Shown piece after piece: positions 1 to 9,139 of a stretch of DNA of 64,000 nucleotides. Origin of the DNA: Clostridiales bacterium 1_7_47FAA (GTDB lineage Bacteria; Bacillota; Clostridia; Lachnospirales; Lachnospiraceae); NCBI GenBank assembly GCA_000155435.1, contig DS990260.1, positions 2,842,144 to 2,906,143 on the forward strand, in the 5' to 3' direction. Both the position numbers and the translations under genes were made by a program. Within the stretch, counting starts at the first letter, position 1. Every line of letters begins with the position of its first letter. The notes under the pieces are model-generated. The model was not told the origin of the DNA. It worked only from the letters and a program-made list of their open reading frames with translations, and searched no databases.

Positions 1-1
1 G

Positions 2-580
2 GAGATCCCGCCGGAAGAATTGACCATCACACTGGTTGGGGACCATTACCCAAGACATCTGGTCCGGCACCTAAAGAGACGGTATGGGGTAAGAATCAGG
101 AATGTCACAAAGGGTATCTATTACATAGAGGACTTTATTTTCCCTGTGCAGCTGCTGGTAACAGAACAGTTGTCAAAAGAAGAATACACCTGGCTTGGCA
201 GGCTCCGGAAGGGGCTGGATCTCAAGCTGGACATAGAGCCGCTGGCCAGGGAATATAAGGGCAAGAAGAACGACCCGCTCTATCAGGCGGTGATGGACGT
301 CATAGTCAGGGCCAATCAGAAACAATATGAGGAGGGCAGAAGAATGTGCGAGGCATTGAAAGAATTGTTTGCAGATGAACTGGCGGAACGGGAGGAGAAG
401 GGGATTGAGAAAGGCATTGAAAAAGGAATCGAAAAAGGCATGCAAAAGGGCATACAGGCCCTGATAGAGACCTGTAAGGAACTACATCTGTCCCGCGGAC
501 AATGCCTTGAAAAATTAGTTGAAAAATTCCAGTTAACAGAAACCAATGCAGAAATATATATGAATACATACTGGAAATAA
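2..580 (+). CDS. Rpn-family nuclease/transposase-like protein, 5' end outside window
   Basis: The reading frame is open to the left edge, so only the C-terminal ~190 residues are seen; a TTG at position 20 could be read as a start but the frame continues upstream of it. The visible part (IYYIEDFIFPVQLLVTEQLSKEEYTWL, split by family-typical hydrophobic and charged blocks) and the tail of repeated EKGI units resemble the C-terminal half of the PD-(D/E)XK Rpn/transposase_31 family that is very common in Lachnospiraceae. Such proteins are linked to DNA cleavage and recombination. The nuclease core would lie upstream and cannot be checked. The EKGIEKGIEKG stretch around 400-450 is a short in-frame repeat typical of this family and prone to copy change. 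Family call is from pattern only. Confidence 0.6.
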   Translation, partial: EIPPEELTITLVGDHYPRHLVRHLKRRYGVRIRNVTKGIYYIEDFIFPVQLLVTEQLSKEEYTWLGRLRKGLDLKLDIEPLAREYKGKKNDPLYQAVMDVIVRANQKQYEEGRRMCEALKELFADELAEREEKGIEKGIEKGIEKGMQKGIQALIETCKELHLSRGQCLEKLVEKFQLTETNAEIYMNTYWK

Positions 581-587
581 CTCCCTC

Positions 588-623
588 GGGCGGAAACCAT
601 TTCCGGCTCCGCCGGTTCCGCCC
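588..623 (+). other. Imperfect hairpin after the Rpn-like gene
   Basis: GGGCGGAAACC at 588 pairs with GGTTCCGCCC ending at 623 with one bulge. There is no T tract, so it may be a weak or Rho-assisted terminator, or just a stable RNA end between the Rpn-like gene and the small regulator. Confidence 0.35.
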
Positions 624-657
624 AAGGTCTAAAACACATACAAGGAGGACATACTTT

Positions 658-909
658 ATGGAAGACCGTCTTGCTGTCATCAGCTGCATTATCAGCAATC
701 CAGATTCCGTTGCAACTGTAAATGAAAAATTCCATCTCCAGTCAGGCCTGATTATCGCACGCCTGGGAGTTCCCTGCCGGGAGTACGGGGTTTCCGTCAT
801 AAGCGTGGTCATGCATGGGACCCAGAACCAGATCAGTTCCTTTGCCGGTGACCTTGGCAAAGTGGATGGTGTAAAGGTTAAATCCATCCAGGTTCCCGTC
901 ACTTCATAA
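658..909 (+). CDS. TM1266-type putative iron-only hydrogenase system regulator
   Basis: An 83-residue protein starting with MEDRLAVISCIISNPDSV, preceded by AAGGAGGA eight bases before the ATG. The order of strands and helices (LAVISCII, then a Val/Asn-rich loop, then IIARLGVPCREYGVSVISVVMHG and a C-terminal VKVKSIQVP strand) fits the TM1266 family, a small ferredoxin-like or ACT-like fold annotated as a putative regulator of the [FeFe]-hydrogenase system. No hydrogenase or hyd maturation gene is in the window, so the usual genomic link is not visible here. The protein has no DNA-binding domain of its own that I can see. It is 36 bp ahead of the DUF1622 gene and is probably co-transcribed with it. 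Confidence 0.72.
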   Translation: MEDRLAVISCIISNPDSVATVNEKFHLQSGLIIARLGVPCREYGVSVISVVMHGTQNQISSFAGDLGKVDGVKVKSIQVPVTS

Positions 910-945
910 ATACAGTCCAACAACGCAGAAGAACGAGGTTATCCT

Positions 946-1266
946 ATGGAATACTTAGAAGAACTCCTGTCCTTGGTGGCAAATGCCGCAATCCTTATTT
1001 TTGAATTCATCGGCGTAGGCATCATTATCTACTCCGGCCTGACCGGTTTCCTCAGATTCGTGCGCAGGGCGCCCGACACCAAGATATACCTGGCCAAAGG
1101 CCTGGCCATGGGCCTGGAATTCAAGATGGGCAGTGAGATCCTCCGGACCGTGGTTGTGCGTGAATGGAAGGAAATCGGAATTGTGGCAGGCATCATTGCC
1201 CTGCGGGCCGCCCTAACCTTCCTGATTCACTGGGAAATTAAGGAGGAGGAAAAGGCCGGGGAGTGA
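946..1266 (+). CDS. DUF1622 family membrane protein
   Basis: A 106-residue membrane protein with three hydrophobic segments (about residues 10-35, 44-55 partly, and 76-97). The central AKGLAMGLEFKMGSEILRT stretch is characteristic of DUF1622, a family of small inner-membrane proteins of unknown role. The gene has GAGGTT ahead of its ATG and lies downstream of the TM1266-type gene. Its last codons overlap the left arm of a strong hairpin that ends the unit. No function can be given from sequence alone. Confidence 0.75.
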   Translation: MEYLEELLSLVANAAILIFEFIGVGIIIYSGLTGFLRFVRRAPDTKIYLAKGLAMGLEFKMGSEILRTVVVREWKEIGIVAGIIALRAALTFLIHWEIKEEEKAGE

Positions 1267-1285
1267 TTCCCCGGCCTTTCCTTTA
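1251..1285. terminator. Bidirectional Rho-independent terminator
   Basis: AAGGCCGGGGA pairs with TCCCCGGCCTT around a four-base loop, followed by CCTTT on the plus strand and by TTTTCC on the minus strand. It lies between the convergent DUF1622 and MFS genes and can serve both. Confidence 0.75.
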
Positions 1286-1316
1286 TCTAGTACGACATAG
1301 CATAGATAGCTGGTAC
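1285..1316. repeat. Possible dispersed repeat sharing CTAGTAC and ATAGATAGC words
   Basis: ATCTAGTAC (1285-1293) followed by ATAGATAGC (1302-1310) recurs in the same order at 11979-12016, in another intergenic space. The copy here also has AGTAC/GGTACT ends that can pair. This may be a fragment of a small palindromic repeat family. Confidence 0.3.
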
Positions 1317-1327
1317 TGAATTCACCG

Positions 1328-2563
1328 TTATTTGCGCAAGGCTGTACCGGTGCCGCCATCACATCTGCGCACCGCCGGAACTGCCAGGCACAGGAACGCG
1401 GCCAGCAAAACCAGGGCACCCGCAATGAGGAACCATTTCTCAACTCCATATCGTTCCGCGAACAATCCCGACAGGGACAATCCAACCGGACCGCTGATTA
1501 ACCGTATACTGCTGGATAATGACAGGACCCGGCCCAGATACTTTGCCTCAAAGTTGCTTTGGAGCAGCGGCGTGTATATTCCCCAGTAAAAGGGGCCGGA
1601 CACCCCCATCAGCCAGGAGCACACAACGAAAATGGCAAATCCGCCTCTTGGAAGTATCCCTGAAACAAATAAGCTGAAGCTCATCAGCAGGAAGGAACCG
1701 ATGATGGTATAAATCCTGTTCTTTGTACCGCCCCATCTGGACAATACCAGGGATCCAACTAAAAGCCCCACGGAAAATACTACCTCAACAATACTGGCAT
1801 GGGTGCTGGTCCCGTTAAAATAGGACATGCTCATCAGTGGAAACAACGCGCTGGTAGGCATCAGGGCCAATGTATACAGGGTGCTGATGAGCACCAGCCC
1901 CAGCATCCCCTTGTTGGTGCAGAGAATCAAAAACCCTTCCTTTGCCTCCCGCAGAACCTGCACCTTTCCCTGGTCCATGCCCTGGGATAATTCCGGTATC
2001 ACGCTAATCCCCAGGGTGAACACTGCTATCAATGCCCCAGCCACATCCAGGAAGATAATTCCGCCAAGGCTCCAGGAGCTGTATAAAACAGCTGCCAGCA
2101 CCGGACTTAATATCTGCGACACAGACTCCAGGGCCTGGGAATACCCGGCGCATCTTACCAGCTGGTCCCCGGGCACAATCTGAGGTGTAACTGCCTGCAG
2201 GCAGGGCGTATGGAACGCCGAGCCGATGGAACGGCACAAAAGTACTACAAGTATCAGCCCTGTTGACAGCTTCCCCATCCATCCCGCTATCACCATGGCA
2301 AAACTGGCTGCGGATATAAGCAGGTCTGAAATAATCATAATCCGTTTTCTGTCATAGCGGTCAATAAACACGCCAATGAATGGTCCCAGAACCCCCTGGG
2401 GCAGGAACCCCATCATCATGGCGGCCGACAGTACCAAGGCGGAACCCGTCTGGTCCGTCAGATACCATACAATTGCAAATTGAAGGACGGAGCTTGAGAA
2501 TTGGGAAAATGCCTGCCCTGCCCATATTGTAAAAAAGTTCCGTTTCCAACCAATCATACGCAT
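1328..2563 (-). CDS. MFS transporter, EntS/macrolide-efflux type
   Basis: A 411-residue integral membrane protein with about 12 hydrophobic segments. The opening (MRMIGWKRNFFTIWAGQAFSQ) and the FIDRYDRKRIMI loop between helices 2 and 3 are typical of the MFS_3 (TIGR00900-like) exporters that include EntS and Mef macrolide pumps. It acts in the cytoplasmic membrane, most likely as a proton-driven exporter; the substrate is unknown. I place the start at 2563 because AGGAAGG lies ten bases upstream. The frame continues open to a GTG at 2668 that overlaps the mfd stop codon, but the extra 35 residues are not membrane-protein-like. The gene follows mfd by about 100 bp on the same strand and may be read through from it. 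Confidence 0.8.
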   Translation of the reverse strand: MRMIGWKRNFFTIWAGQAFSQFSSSVLQFAIVWYLTDQTGSALVLSAAMMMGFLPQGVLGPFIGVFIDRYDRKRIMIISDLLISAASFAMVIAGWMGKLSTGLILVVLLCRSIGSAFHTPCLQAVTPQIVPGDQLVRCAGYSQALESVSQILSPVLAAVLYSSWSLGGIIFLDVAGALIAVFTLGISVIPELSQGMDQGKVQVLREAKEGFLILCTNKGMLGLVLISTLYTLALMPTSALFPLMSMSYFNGTSTHASIVEVVFSVGLLVGSLVLSRWGGTKNRIYTIIGSFLLMSFSLFVSGILPRGGFAIFVVCSWLMGVSGPFYWGIYTPLLQSNFEAKYLGRVLSLSSSIRLISGPVGLSLSGLFAERYGVEKWFLIAGALVLLAAFLCLAVPAVRRCDGGTGTALRK

Positions 2564-2667
2564 TTTCCCTATTCCTTCCTGCTTAAAATGGCACGGCACC
2601 AATCCCAGTGGACTCAGTACCCGCCAACTGCCAGCGCTGAAAGTACGGTTTCTGACTGGAGGGGGCA

Positions 2668-5600
2668 CTAATGTGCCTCCCTCAGTTCCCCCAGCCCTTT
2701 CAGGATTTCCTTGGCCTTCTCCACCATGGCAAGGCTGTCCTGGTTCTTATTCCTTCTGTCAATATAGTGGAACGCGGGGACCTCCCCCGGCACCAGTTTC
2801 AGATCCCCCTTGTAGGCCTTAACCAGTTCAGGAATCTTCTCAATCTGAAGCCTGGCCTTCTGGTACATGGAAAGCCTGATTTCCTGGCGGTTAATGACCA
2901 CCTCTGTCACATATGCCTGGTGTGCCAGCGCACGCAGGCCCGCAATCATCAGCAGGTTATCCACACTGCGCGGTATATCGCCAAAGCGGTCCATCAGCTC
3001 ATCCTGCATATCCATATACTCATCTTCTGTTTCAATGGCGGAAATCCTCTTATAGATATCCAGCTTCTGATACTCATTCTTAATATAAGAACTAGGAATA
3101 TATGCATCGATGTCGCACTCCACCACGGTTTCGTAGGAATCCTCATCCGGCTTCTCTCCCTTGAGCGCAAGCACTGCTTCGTTCAGCATCTTGCAGTACA
3201 GGTCGTATCCCACGGCTTCCATGTGTCCGTGCTGCTCCGCGCCCAGGACATTGCCCGCGCCCCGGATTTCCAGATCGCGCATGGCAATCTTGATGCCGGA
3301 GCCAAGCTCCGTAAACTCACGGATGGCCTGCAGGCGCTTCTCCGCCTCTTCCTTTAACAGTTTATCACGCCTGTACATAAGGAAGGCATAGGAGGTCCTG
3401 TTGGAACGGCCCACACGGCCCCGCAGCTGGTATAGCTGGGACAGCCCCATCCGGTCCGCATCATGGATGATCATGGTGTTGGCATTGGGGATATCCAGGC
3501 CTGTCTCAATGATGGTGGTGGATACAAGCACATCAATCTCCCCATTGATGAAGTCAGCCATGATCCGCTCCAGTTCATGCTCCCTCATCTGTCCATGGGC
3601 AAATGTGACCACGGCCTCAGGCACCAGGGCCTGGATACGGTTCGCCACCTCGTCAATATCCGTCACCCGATTGTATACATAATACACCTGGCCGTTTCTG
3701 GCCAGCTCGCGGTTAATGGCTTCCCGGACCATTTCCTCGTTATATTCCATTACATAGGTCTGGATTGGGGTGCGGTCCACCGGAGGCTCCTCCAGCACAC
3801 TCATGTCCCGGATACCTGCCAGGCTCATGTGAAGGGTCCTTGGTATGGGGGTTGCGGTCAATGTAAGCACATCCACATTTTCCTTTAACTGCTTAATCTT
3901 CTCCTTGTGGGCAACCCCGAACCGCTGCTCCTCATCTATGATCAGAAGCCCCAGGTCCTTAAACTGCATATCCTTGGACAGGACCCTGTGGGTGCCGATG
4001 ACAATATCCACCATGCCCTTGCGCAGGTCCTCCAGGGTCCGCTTCTGCCTGGCCGGGGTACAGAACCTGGACAGCATGTCGACCCGCACCGGGAAATCCT
4101 TCATCCTCTGGACAAACGTATTATAATGCTGCTGTGCCAGGATTGTGGTGGGCACCAGGTAAACCACCTGCTTGCTGTCCTGGACCGCCTTAAAGGCTGC
4201 CCGAAGCGCCACCTCGGTCTTGCCGTAGCCCACGTCGCCGCAGATCAGCCGGTCCATGATCCGTCTGCTTTCCATATCCGTCTTCACCGCGTCAATGGCA
4301 TCCATCTGGTCATCCGTCTCATCATAAGGGAACAGTTCCTCAAACTCCCTTTGCCACACCGTGTCATGGCCGTACTGGAATCCGGCCTTCTCCTGTCTGG
4401 CAGCATAAAGCTTAACCAGGTCCTTGGCAATCTCCTGGACCGCGCCCTTAACCCTGGTCTTGGTCTTGCCCCACTCCGTGCCTCCCAGCTTGTTAAGCTT
4501 TGGCTTCTTGGCATCCGCGCCGGCGTATTTCTGGATGCTTTCCAGACGGGTGGCGGGAAGGTACAGGTTACCGCCGTCCCCATACTCAATCTTGATATAG
4601 TCCTTGATGACCTTATCCCGCTCAACCTTCTCAATTCCCTTGTAAATACCAAGTCCATGCTCCTCATGGACCACATAATCGCCCACGGACAGCTCGGAGA
4701 AGCTCTGGATTGCCTTGCCCTGGTAATTTGTTTTCTTCCGGCGCTTTTTCTTCTTTTCCACGCCGAACATATCACCCTCGGTGATATAGACAAATTTAAG
4801 GAGCGGGTATTCAAACCCCCTGTGAAGGCTGCCGTAGGTAACCATGATTTCCCCTGGCTTTACCTTTGGATGGGCATCCTTTGCCTCCCTTCCATCCCCG
4901 GTTTCCATCTCAGGCTCCGCCCCATCCGGGCAATAGGCCCGCAGACCGTACTCCCGCAGGTCGCTGGCCAGTCTGCTGGCCCTTGTCCTGGACGCTGACA
5001 AAAGGATGACCCTGTACCCTTCCTTCTTCCATCTGGTCAGGTCCTTGATCAGGATCTCGAAACTGTTCTGATAGGAGTTCACATTCTTCACATCAATGCT
5101 GAACTTATGGTTCACCTTCATTCCCGGCAGCTTCTGGTCCAGGCCGGTAAGCATCACGGTCAGGGGCCTCTGGACCCTGGCCATGACCTCTTCCACCGGA
5201 TAGAGCAGCTCGGTCTGCCCCGGCAGGAGATATCCCTTTTCCAGGCGGTGCACCATGCTTTCCCTGAACTCCAGTTCCACGGTTTCGCCCTTTTCCCTTA
5301 ACCTGGCCGGTTCATCCAGGTACACCACGCTTTCCCCCTTAGGGAAATACTCCAAAAAGGACACCGTGTCCGGACAGAAATACCGGATATACGCGTCCAG
5401 CCCCCCAAGCTTCCAGCCCTCCCGAAGCCCGTCCGCCAGTTCCTCTATGATGGAATGGATCCTATGGGCTTCCTCCGTTTTGTGCTGTTCCCGCAGGGCC
5501 TTCTCATAGGTCTTAGCTTCCTTCCTCAACCGGTCCGTCCCTGCCTCCAGCTGCTTTTTATCCAGCACAACCTCGGCCGCCGGATAGATGGTGACAGCGT

Positions 5601-6243
5601 CCAGCTGCTCCACGGACCGCTGGCTCTCCAGGTCAAAGGTACGGATGGAATCCACCTCATCATCCCACAGTTCGATGCGCAGCGGCACTTCCTCTGTCAG
5701 CGGGAAAATGTCGATGATTCCGCCGCGGATGGAAAACTGCCCCATGCCGTCCACCTGGGCCATCCTCTCATAACCCATGGCGGTCAGTCTCTGCCTCCAC
5801 ACATTGAGGTCAATCACCTGTCCGCTTTCAACGGTAATGGCCTGCTCCTTCAGATACTGCAGGGGAAGGAGATGGTCCATCAGACCGTCCATGGTGGTGA
5901 CCACAACCCCGCCTTGATCCTCCATCAGGTGCCTGAGCACGGCAATCCTCTGCCTCGTCATAAGGTTTCCATGGATGTCCGCGCTGTAGAACAGCAGGTC
6001 CTTGGCCGGATACAGCCATACCTGCTTTGTAAAGTTACGGAAATCATCGTATATTTCCTTGGCCCGGGTGTCATCATAGGTCACCACCAGCTTCCACGGA
6101 AATGCCGCCCCTTCCCCCAGCTCGTACATCAGATGTACCTTCTGGGAATCCAGCGTACCCGTTACCTGAAGAGGACCCTTCCCCTTATTCAGGGCCTGGA
6201 TCAGATTGTCATATTCCTGTAATTCCAATAATGGGTTTTCCAT
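2668..6243 (-). CDS. mfd: Transcription-repair coupling factor Mfd
   Basis: The protein (1191 residues from the ATG at 6243) is a full-length Mfd: UvrB-like N-terminal region, a RID/CarD-like RNA polymerase interaction domain near residues 510-580 (LSVGDYVVHEEHGLGIY), then an SF2 translocase with Walker A GDVGYGKTEVA near 667, DEEQRFG near 768, LTATPIPRT and the RecG-like QLRGRVGRS motif, and a C-terminal TRCF domain. It removes stalled RNA polymerase from damaged DNA and recruits UvrA. Length matches the family. A GTG at 6255 is an alternative start; the ATG has a reasonable AGAGG upstream. The pth stop lies just ahead (6262), so the two genes are a transcription unit. Confidence 0.95.
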   Translation of the reverse strand: MENPLLELQEYDNLIQALNKGKGPLQVTGTLDSQKVHLMYELGEGAAFPWKLVVTYDDTRAKEIYDDFRNFTKQVWLYPAKDLLFYSADIHGNLMTRQRIAVLRHLMEDQGGVVVTTMDGLMDHLLPLQYLKEQAITVESGQVIDLNVWRQRLTAMGYERMAQVDGMGQFSIRGGIIDIFPLTEEVPLRIELWDDEVDSIRTFDLESQRSVEQLDAVTIYPAAEVVLDKKQLEAGTDRLRKEAKTYEKALREQHKTEEAHRIHSIIEELADGLREGWKLGGLDAYIRYFCPDTVSFLEYFPKGESVVYLDEPARLREKGETVELEFRESMVHRLEKGYLLPGQTELLYPVEEVMARVQRPLTVMLTGLDQKLPGMKVNHKFSIDVKNVNSYQNSFEILIKDLTRWKKEGYRVILLSASRTRASRLASDLREYGLRAYCPDGAEPEMETGDGREAKDAHPKVKPGEIMVTYGSLHRGFEYPLLKFVYITEGDMFGVEKKKKRRKKTNYQGKAIQSFSELSVGDYVVHEEHGLGIYKGIEKVERDKVIKDYIKIEYGDGGNLYLPATRLESIQKYAGADAKKPKLNKLGGTEWGKTKTRVKGAVQEIAKDLVKLYAARQEKAGFQYGHDTVWQREFEELFPYDETDDQMDAIDAVKTDMESRRIMDRLICGDVGYGKTEVALRAAFKAVQDSKQVVYLVPTTILAQQHYNTFVQRMKDFPVRVDMLSRFCTPARQKRTLEDLRKGMVDIVIGTHRVLSKDMQFKDLGLLIIDEEQRFGVAHKEKIKQLKENVDVLTLTATPIPRTLHMSLAGIRDMSVLEEPPVDRTPIQTYVMEYNEEMVREAINRELARNGQVYYVYNRVTDIDEVANRIQALVPEAVVTFAHGQMREHELERIMADFINGEIDVLVSTTIIETGLDIPNANTMIIHDADRMGLSQLYQLRGRVGRSNRTSYAFLMYRRDKLLKEEAEKRLQAIREFTELGSGIKIAMRDLEIRGAGNVLGAEQHGHMEAVGYDLYCKMLNEAVLALKGEKPDEDSYETVVECDIDAYIPSSYIKNEYQKLDIYKRISAIETEDEYMDMQDELMDRFGDIPRSVDNLLMIAGLRALAHQAYVTEVVINRQEIRLSMYQKARLQIEKIPELVKAYKGDLKLVPGEVPAFHYIDRRNKNQDSLAMVEKAKEILKGLGELREAH

Positions 6244-6261
6244 CTTACCCTGCACCTCTCA

Positions 6262-6912
6262 TCAGGCCTTATGGCCGTTAAACTGATTCATGGCTGTATC
6301 CATTCCGTCTGTTATCATCACTTCCACAGCCTTTGCCGCCGTCTTAAACGCATCCTCCATGGCTGCCCGGTCTTCTTTGGAAAAACGGCTCAGCACATAG
6401 TCGGCCAGGTCCATTTTCTTAGGCTTATCGCCTACCCCCACCTTGATGCGAGGAAATTCCTGGGTGCCCAGGTGGGCAATGATGTTCTTAATGCCGTTGT
6501 GGCCGCCTGCGCTTCCCTTTTTACGGATACGCAGCTGCCCCACATCCAGGCTGATATCATCATATATGATAATGATATGTTCAGGATCCACTTTATAGAA
6601 ATCAGCCGCAGCCCTGATGCTTTCGCCGCTTAGGTTCATGAAGGTCTGGGGTTTTAGCAGCAGCACCTTCTCACCGCCGATGATTCCCCTTCCATAGCAG
6701 CCCTTAAACTTCTTTTCCTCAACCGTGGTCCCCAGCATGTCGGCCAGCACATCGATGACCTCAAATCCCACATTATGCCTTGTCTTCTCATATTCCCTTG
6801 TGGGATTGCCCAAACCTGCTACGATATACATGACCCTGTCGTCCTCCTTCTCATCCGGTTCCCTCTTTTTCCATCCCAGTATACCCTTTATTCTGTCCCA
6901 TATTCCGCTCAT
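6262..6912 (-). CDS. pth: Peptidyl-tRNA hydrolase
   Basis: Pth cleaves peptidyl-tRNA released by abortive translation. The core is clear: MYIVAGLGNP, TRHNVGF with catalytic His46, LLLKPQTFMNLSGESI, YDDISLDVGQLRIRKKGSAGGHNG and the ending NQFNGHKA. The 216-residue form has 27 extra residues compared with most homologues, predicted to be an amphipathic helix with Trp and Lys (WDRIKGILGWKK). Two starts are possible: 6912 with AGAGGG upstream, or 6831 (MYIVAG) with a better AAGGAGG eleven bases upstream. The second gives the usual family length. The gene sits directly ahead of mfd, an order seen in many Bacillota. Confidence 0.93.
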   Translation of the reverse strand: MSGIWDRIKGILGWKKREPDEKEDDRVMYIVAGLGNPTREYEKTRHNVGFEVIDVLADMLGTTVEEKKFKGCYGRGIIGGEKVLLLKPQTFMNLSGESIRAAADFYKVDPEHIIIIYDDISLDVGQLRIRKKGSAGGHNGIKNIIAHLGTQEFPRIKVGVGDKPKKMDLADYVLSRFSKEDRAAMEDAFKTAAKAVEVMITDGMDTAMNQFNGHKA

Positions 6913-6982
6913 TTTACGTCCCTCTGTCCTGTTTGATCCATCTTATGTCAGAGCCGGCGGCGCGTCTTGATGACACGCCTTA

Positions 6983-7020
6983 AAGCGTTAGATACGCACC
7001 TATAGGGGTATCTAACGCTT
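6983..7020. terminator. 13-bp perfect hairpin between hydrolase and pth
   Basis: AAGCGTTAGATAC (6983-6995) pairs perfectly with GTATCTAACGCTT (7008-7020). On the minus strand it follows the alpha/beta hydrolase gene and precedes pth. No long T tract follows, so termination may be partial. Confidence 0.5.
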
Positions 7021-7109
7021 CTGACTGTTTCCTCATTCTAACAGATTCTATATCAATTGTAAAGACTCATAATTGTTGGGACTTACCGATACCTGACATG
7101 ATTTCCATC

Positions 7110-9113
7110 CTATGCCGGAATGTGCAGCATGGAGTTTGCAACATTAATCGTTACCACTATAAGGCAGCTTATCATGGCTCCCAGCCACACCTTGCCTGTA
7201 AGCTTAAACAGATACCTGCAAAGGTAGGGGACGATAAACAAAAGTACCAGAAGCTGGTAGGTCTGGATGCAATTTAAGCAGGCTGTTCCATAGGGGTTGA
7301 TTCCCGTAGCGTACACATTACTGTACATTACAAACTGCATCAGGGCCAAGCCCAGGATATTCCCGATTCCGCAAATCAGCAGATTTACCCATTCCTTCTG
7401 TCCTTCTACACGCCGTGAACTGTTGGTTGATACAGATACCATAAAATAGTAAGGGAAGAACATAACGGCATAGGTTACGGCATAAATGATATGTATAGGC
7501 TTAAATACCTTGATAGCCAGCACCCAGATACGGAAATCCACCACAAAGAAATAATTGGCGAGAAAAACCACACTAAAAAAGCAGGCGCATACGGTAAAGG
7601 TAAGAAGAAGACTCTTAAGCAGCTCTTTCCCGCTTGTTTTAATCCCCCACATTTTAGGGGTAACGCCGTTTTTAGAGCCATTAAAACGGTAGCTGAGCCA
7701 GAACAGCACAAGCCCTACAATGGCATTAAATATAGCCCAGACCCATACAAAGTTTGTCATTTTCTGTGGGAAAAGCCAGGTCAGCGTTCCCTGCTTTGAC
7801 TGCACTGGGAACAAGGCCGTTGATATTCCGATGGCGGGAAGGAAAAACTGCCAGGACACTACTGCTGAAAACAGCCAGGTCCCCCAGAAAATCAGCTTAC
7901 TACGGCCCGACTTAAGGGCAGGAAGTTTCTCCGGTACGGACGTTGCCAGTTCTGCAAAGAATGGAAGGCGCATGAACAGCGAAGCCAGAGGCACAAGCAA
8001 CAGGAACATTCCGATAAAACCCAGGAAATTAAAGCATTCTTTCATAAGCCAAAACTGATTCTCCGGCGCAATGGGATTTTCCATTTCAAAGGCCTTTGTA
8101 AAAAAATCCGATATTTCCCTGGCCTCCGTGGTGGAGAAGCGTTCGTAAGCGTGAACTTCCGGCGGATTATACACCACACGCAGCGTGTGATTCCCTGCAT
8201 TTCCATAAAAATGGTCAATATCTATGGTATCAACCTTATCCTCCGGAGCAAGTACACTGTTCACCAGGGAAATCATATCAGGATGCACGCTTAAATCATA
8301 AGCCACACCGTCCACCTGATAATTCCCACGGCCAAACTCATCATTAAATCCATTATACACAGCAACGCTGGCGTAAGCTCTCTGAGGCATCTCCTTGTCT
8401 TCAGGTGCGCCTTTGATTCCATGAATTGCAAAGGTATCATCCTTTACACCAAAGGAAATCTCGCTTGTCTGTACACCGGAGGCAAAAGCCGCCATCACCT
8501 TATTCTGGGACCGGGCATATACCTGCTCTTTTTCCGTAATCTCCGTTCCCCCCTCAGAATCCGGCTCCTGCGCCTGGGCCAGCGCCTTTTCATAGGCCAC
8601 ACCATAATGCGCCAGAGTGTTGGAAATAATGCGCCCTCCCAGAGAATGCCCGGTCACACCAATTCTCCCGGGATCCACAAAATCCAGATTAGCCGCTGCA
8701 AACTCTACCAGCGCAATCATACCCGCGTCAGTCCAAGCAAACTGGTCATAGGGTTCCGTGCCGCCGCTGGAGAGTCCATGCATATAGGGATCAAAGGTAA
8801 TAACCGCAATCCCCCGCCTGGAAAGTTCAATTCCCGGAATATCCATCTGCTCCTTACTGGCATAGGTTCCCGCTGTGGCAATCACCAGGGGAACCTTATT
8901 TTCGGCACTGGCTTCCTTAGGCCGGTACATGTTACAGGACAGATATTTTCCACCGCTGGTCGGTACTTTAAAGGTATATACCTGTGTCTTATAGAAATTT
9001 GTCTGTAAAATAGATGCTCCAAAACAGCTGATTAAAATGAGTACGATACCAATACTCAGCCACCGGATGGCCCACTTCTTACTCCTCAATGATAATTTTG
9101 CCTTTTCCCTCAT
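7110..9113 (-). CDS. Membrane-anchored alpha/beta hydrolase
   Basis: A 667-residue protein in two halves. An N-terminal membrane anchor (about 17-37) is followed by an alpha/beta-hydrolase domain outside the cell: TAGTYASKEQMD oxyanion region, FDPYMHG, and the nucleophile elbow GHSLGG with Ser157. The dienelactone hydrolase/acetylesterase-like order suggests ester or amide hydrolysis. From about residue 370 to the end there are some eight hydrophobic segments, an unusual extension for a hydrolase; it may form a transport or anchoring module. The gene begins 26 bp after the larA-like gene and probably shares its transcript. Substrate unknown. Confidence 0.72.
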   Translation of the reverse strand: MREKAKLSLRSKKWAIRWLSIGIVLILISCFGASILQTNFYKTQVYTFKVPTSGGKYLSCNMYRPKEASAENKVPLVIATAGTYASKEQMDIPGIELSRRGIAVITFDPYMHGLSSGGTEPYDQFAWTDAGMIALVEFAAANLDFVDPGRIGVTGHSLGGRIISNTLAHYGVAYEKALAQAQEPDSEGGTEITEKEQVYARSQNKVMAAFASGVQTSEISFGVKDDTFAIHGIKGAPEDKEMPQRAYASVAVYNGFNDEFGRGNYQVDGVAYDLSVHPDMISLVNSVLAPEDKVDTIDIDHFYGNAGNHTLRVVYNPPEVHAYERFSTTEAREISDFFTKAFEMENPIAPENQFWLMKECFNFLGFIGMFLLLVPLASLFMRLPFFAELATSVPEKLPALKSGRSKLIFWGTWLFSAVVSWQFFLPAIGISTALFPVQSKQGTLTWLFPQKMTNFVWVWAIFNAIVGLVLFWLSYRFNGSKNGVTPKMWGIKTSGKELLKSLLLTFTVCACFFSVVFLANYFFVVDFRIWVLAIKVFKPIHIIYAVTYAVMFFPYYFMVSVSTNSSRRVEGQKEWVNLLICGIGNILGLALMQFVMYSNVYATGINPYGTACLNCIQTYQLLVLLFIVPYLCRYLFKLTGKVWLGAMISCLIVVTINVANSMLHIPA

Positions 9114-9139
9114 ATTTCTCCTCCTTTAACTGTCAATCA

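Noticed and set aside
2-580. Insertion sequence at the left edge
   Set aside because: The Rpn-like frame alone, without inverted repeats visible in the window, does not support a mobile element call.
2564-2668. GTG start of the MFS gene overlapping the mfd stop
   Set aside because: The extra 35 residues are not like an MFS N terminus, while the ATG at 2563 has a well-placed AGGAAGG.
3907-4998. 363-codon open frame on the plus strand within mfd
   Set aside because: It lies wholly opposite a well-conserved helicase; the protein is His/Leu/Gln-rich without any motif, as expected from the antisense of a GC-balanced gene.
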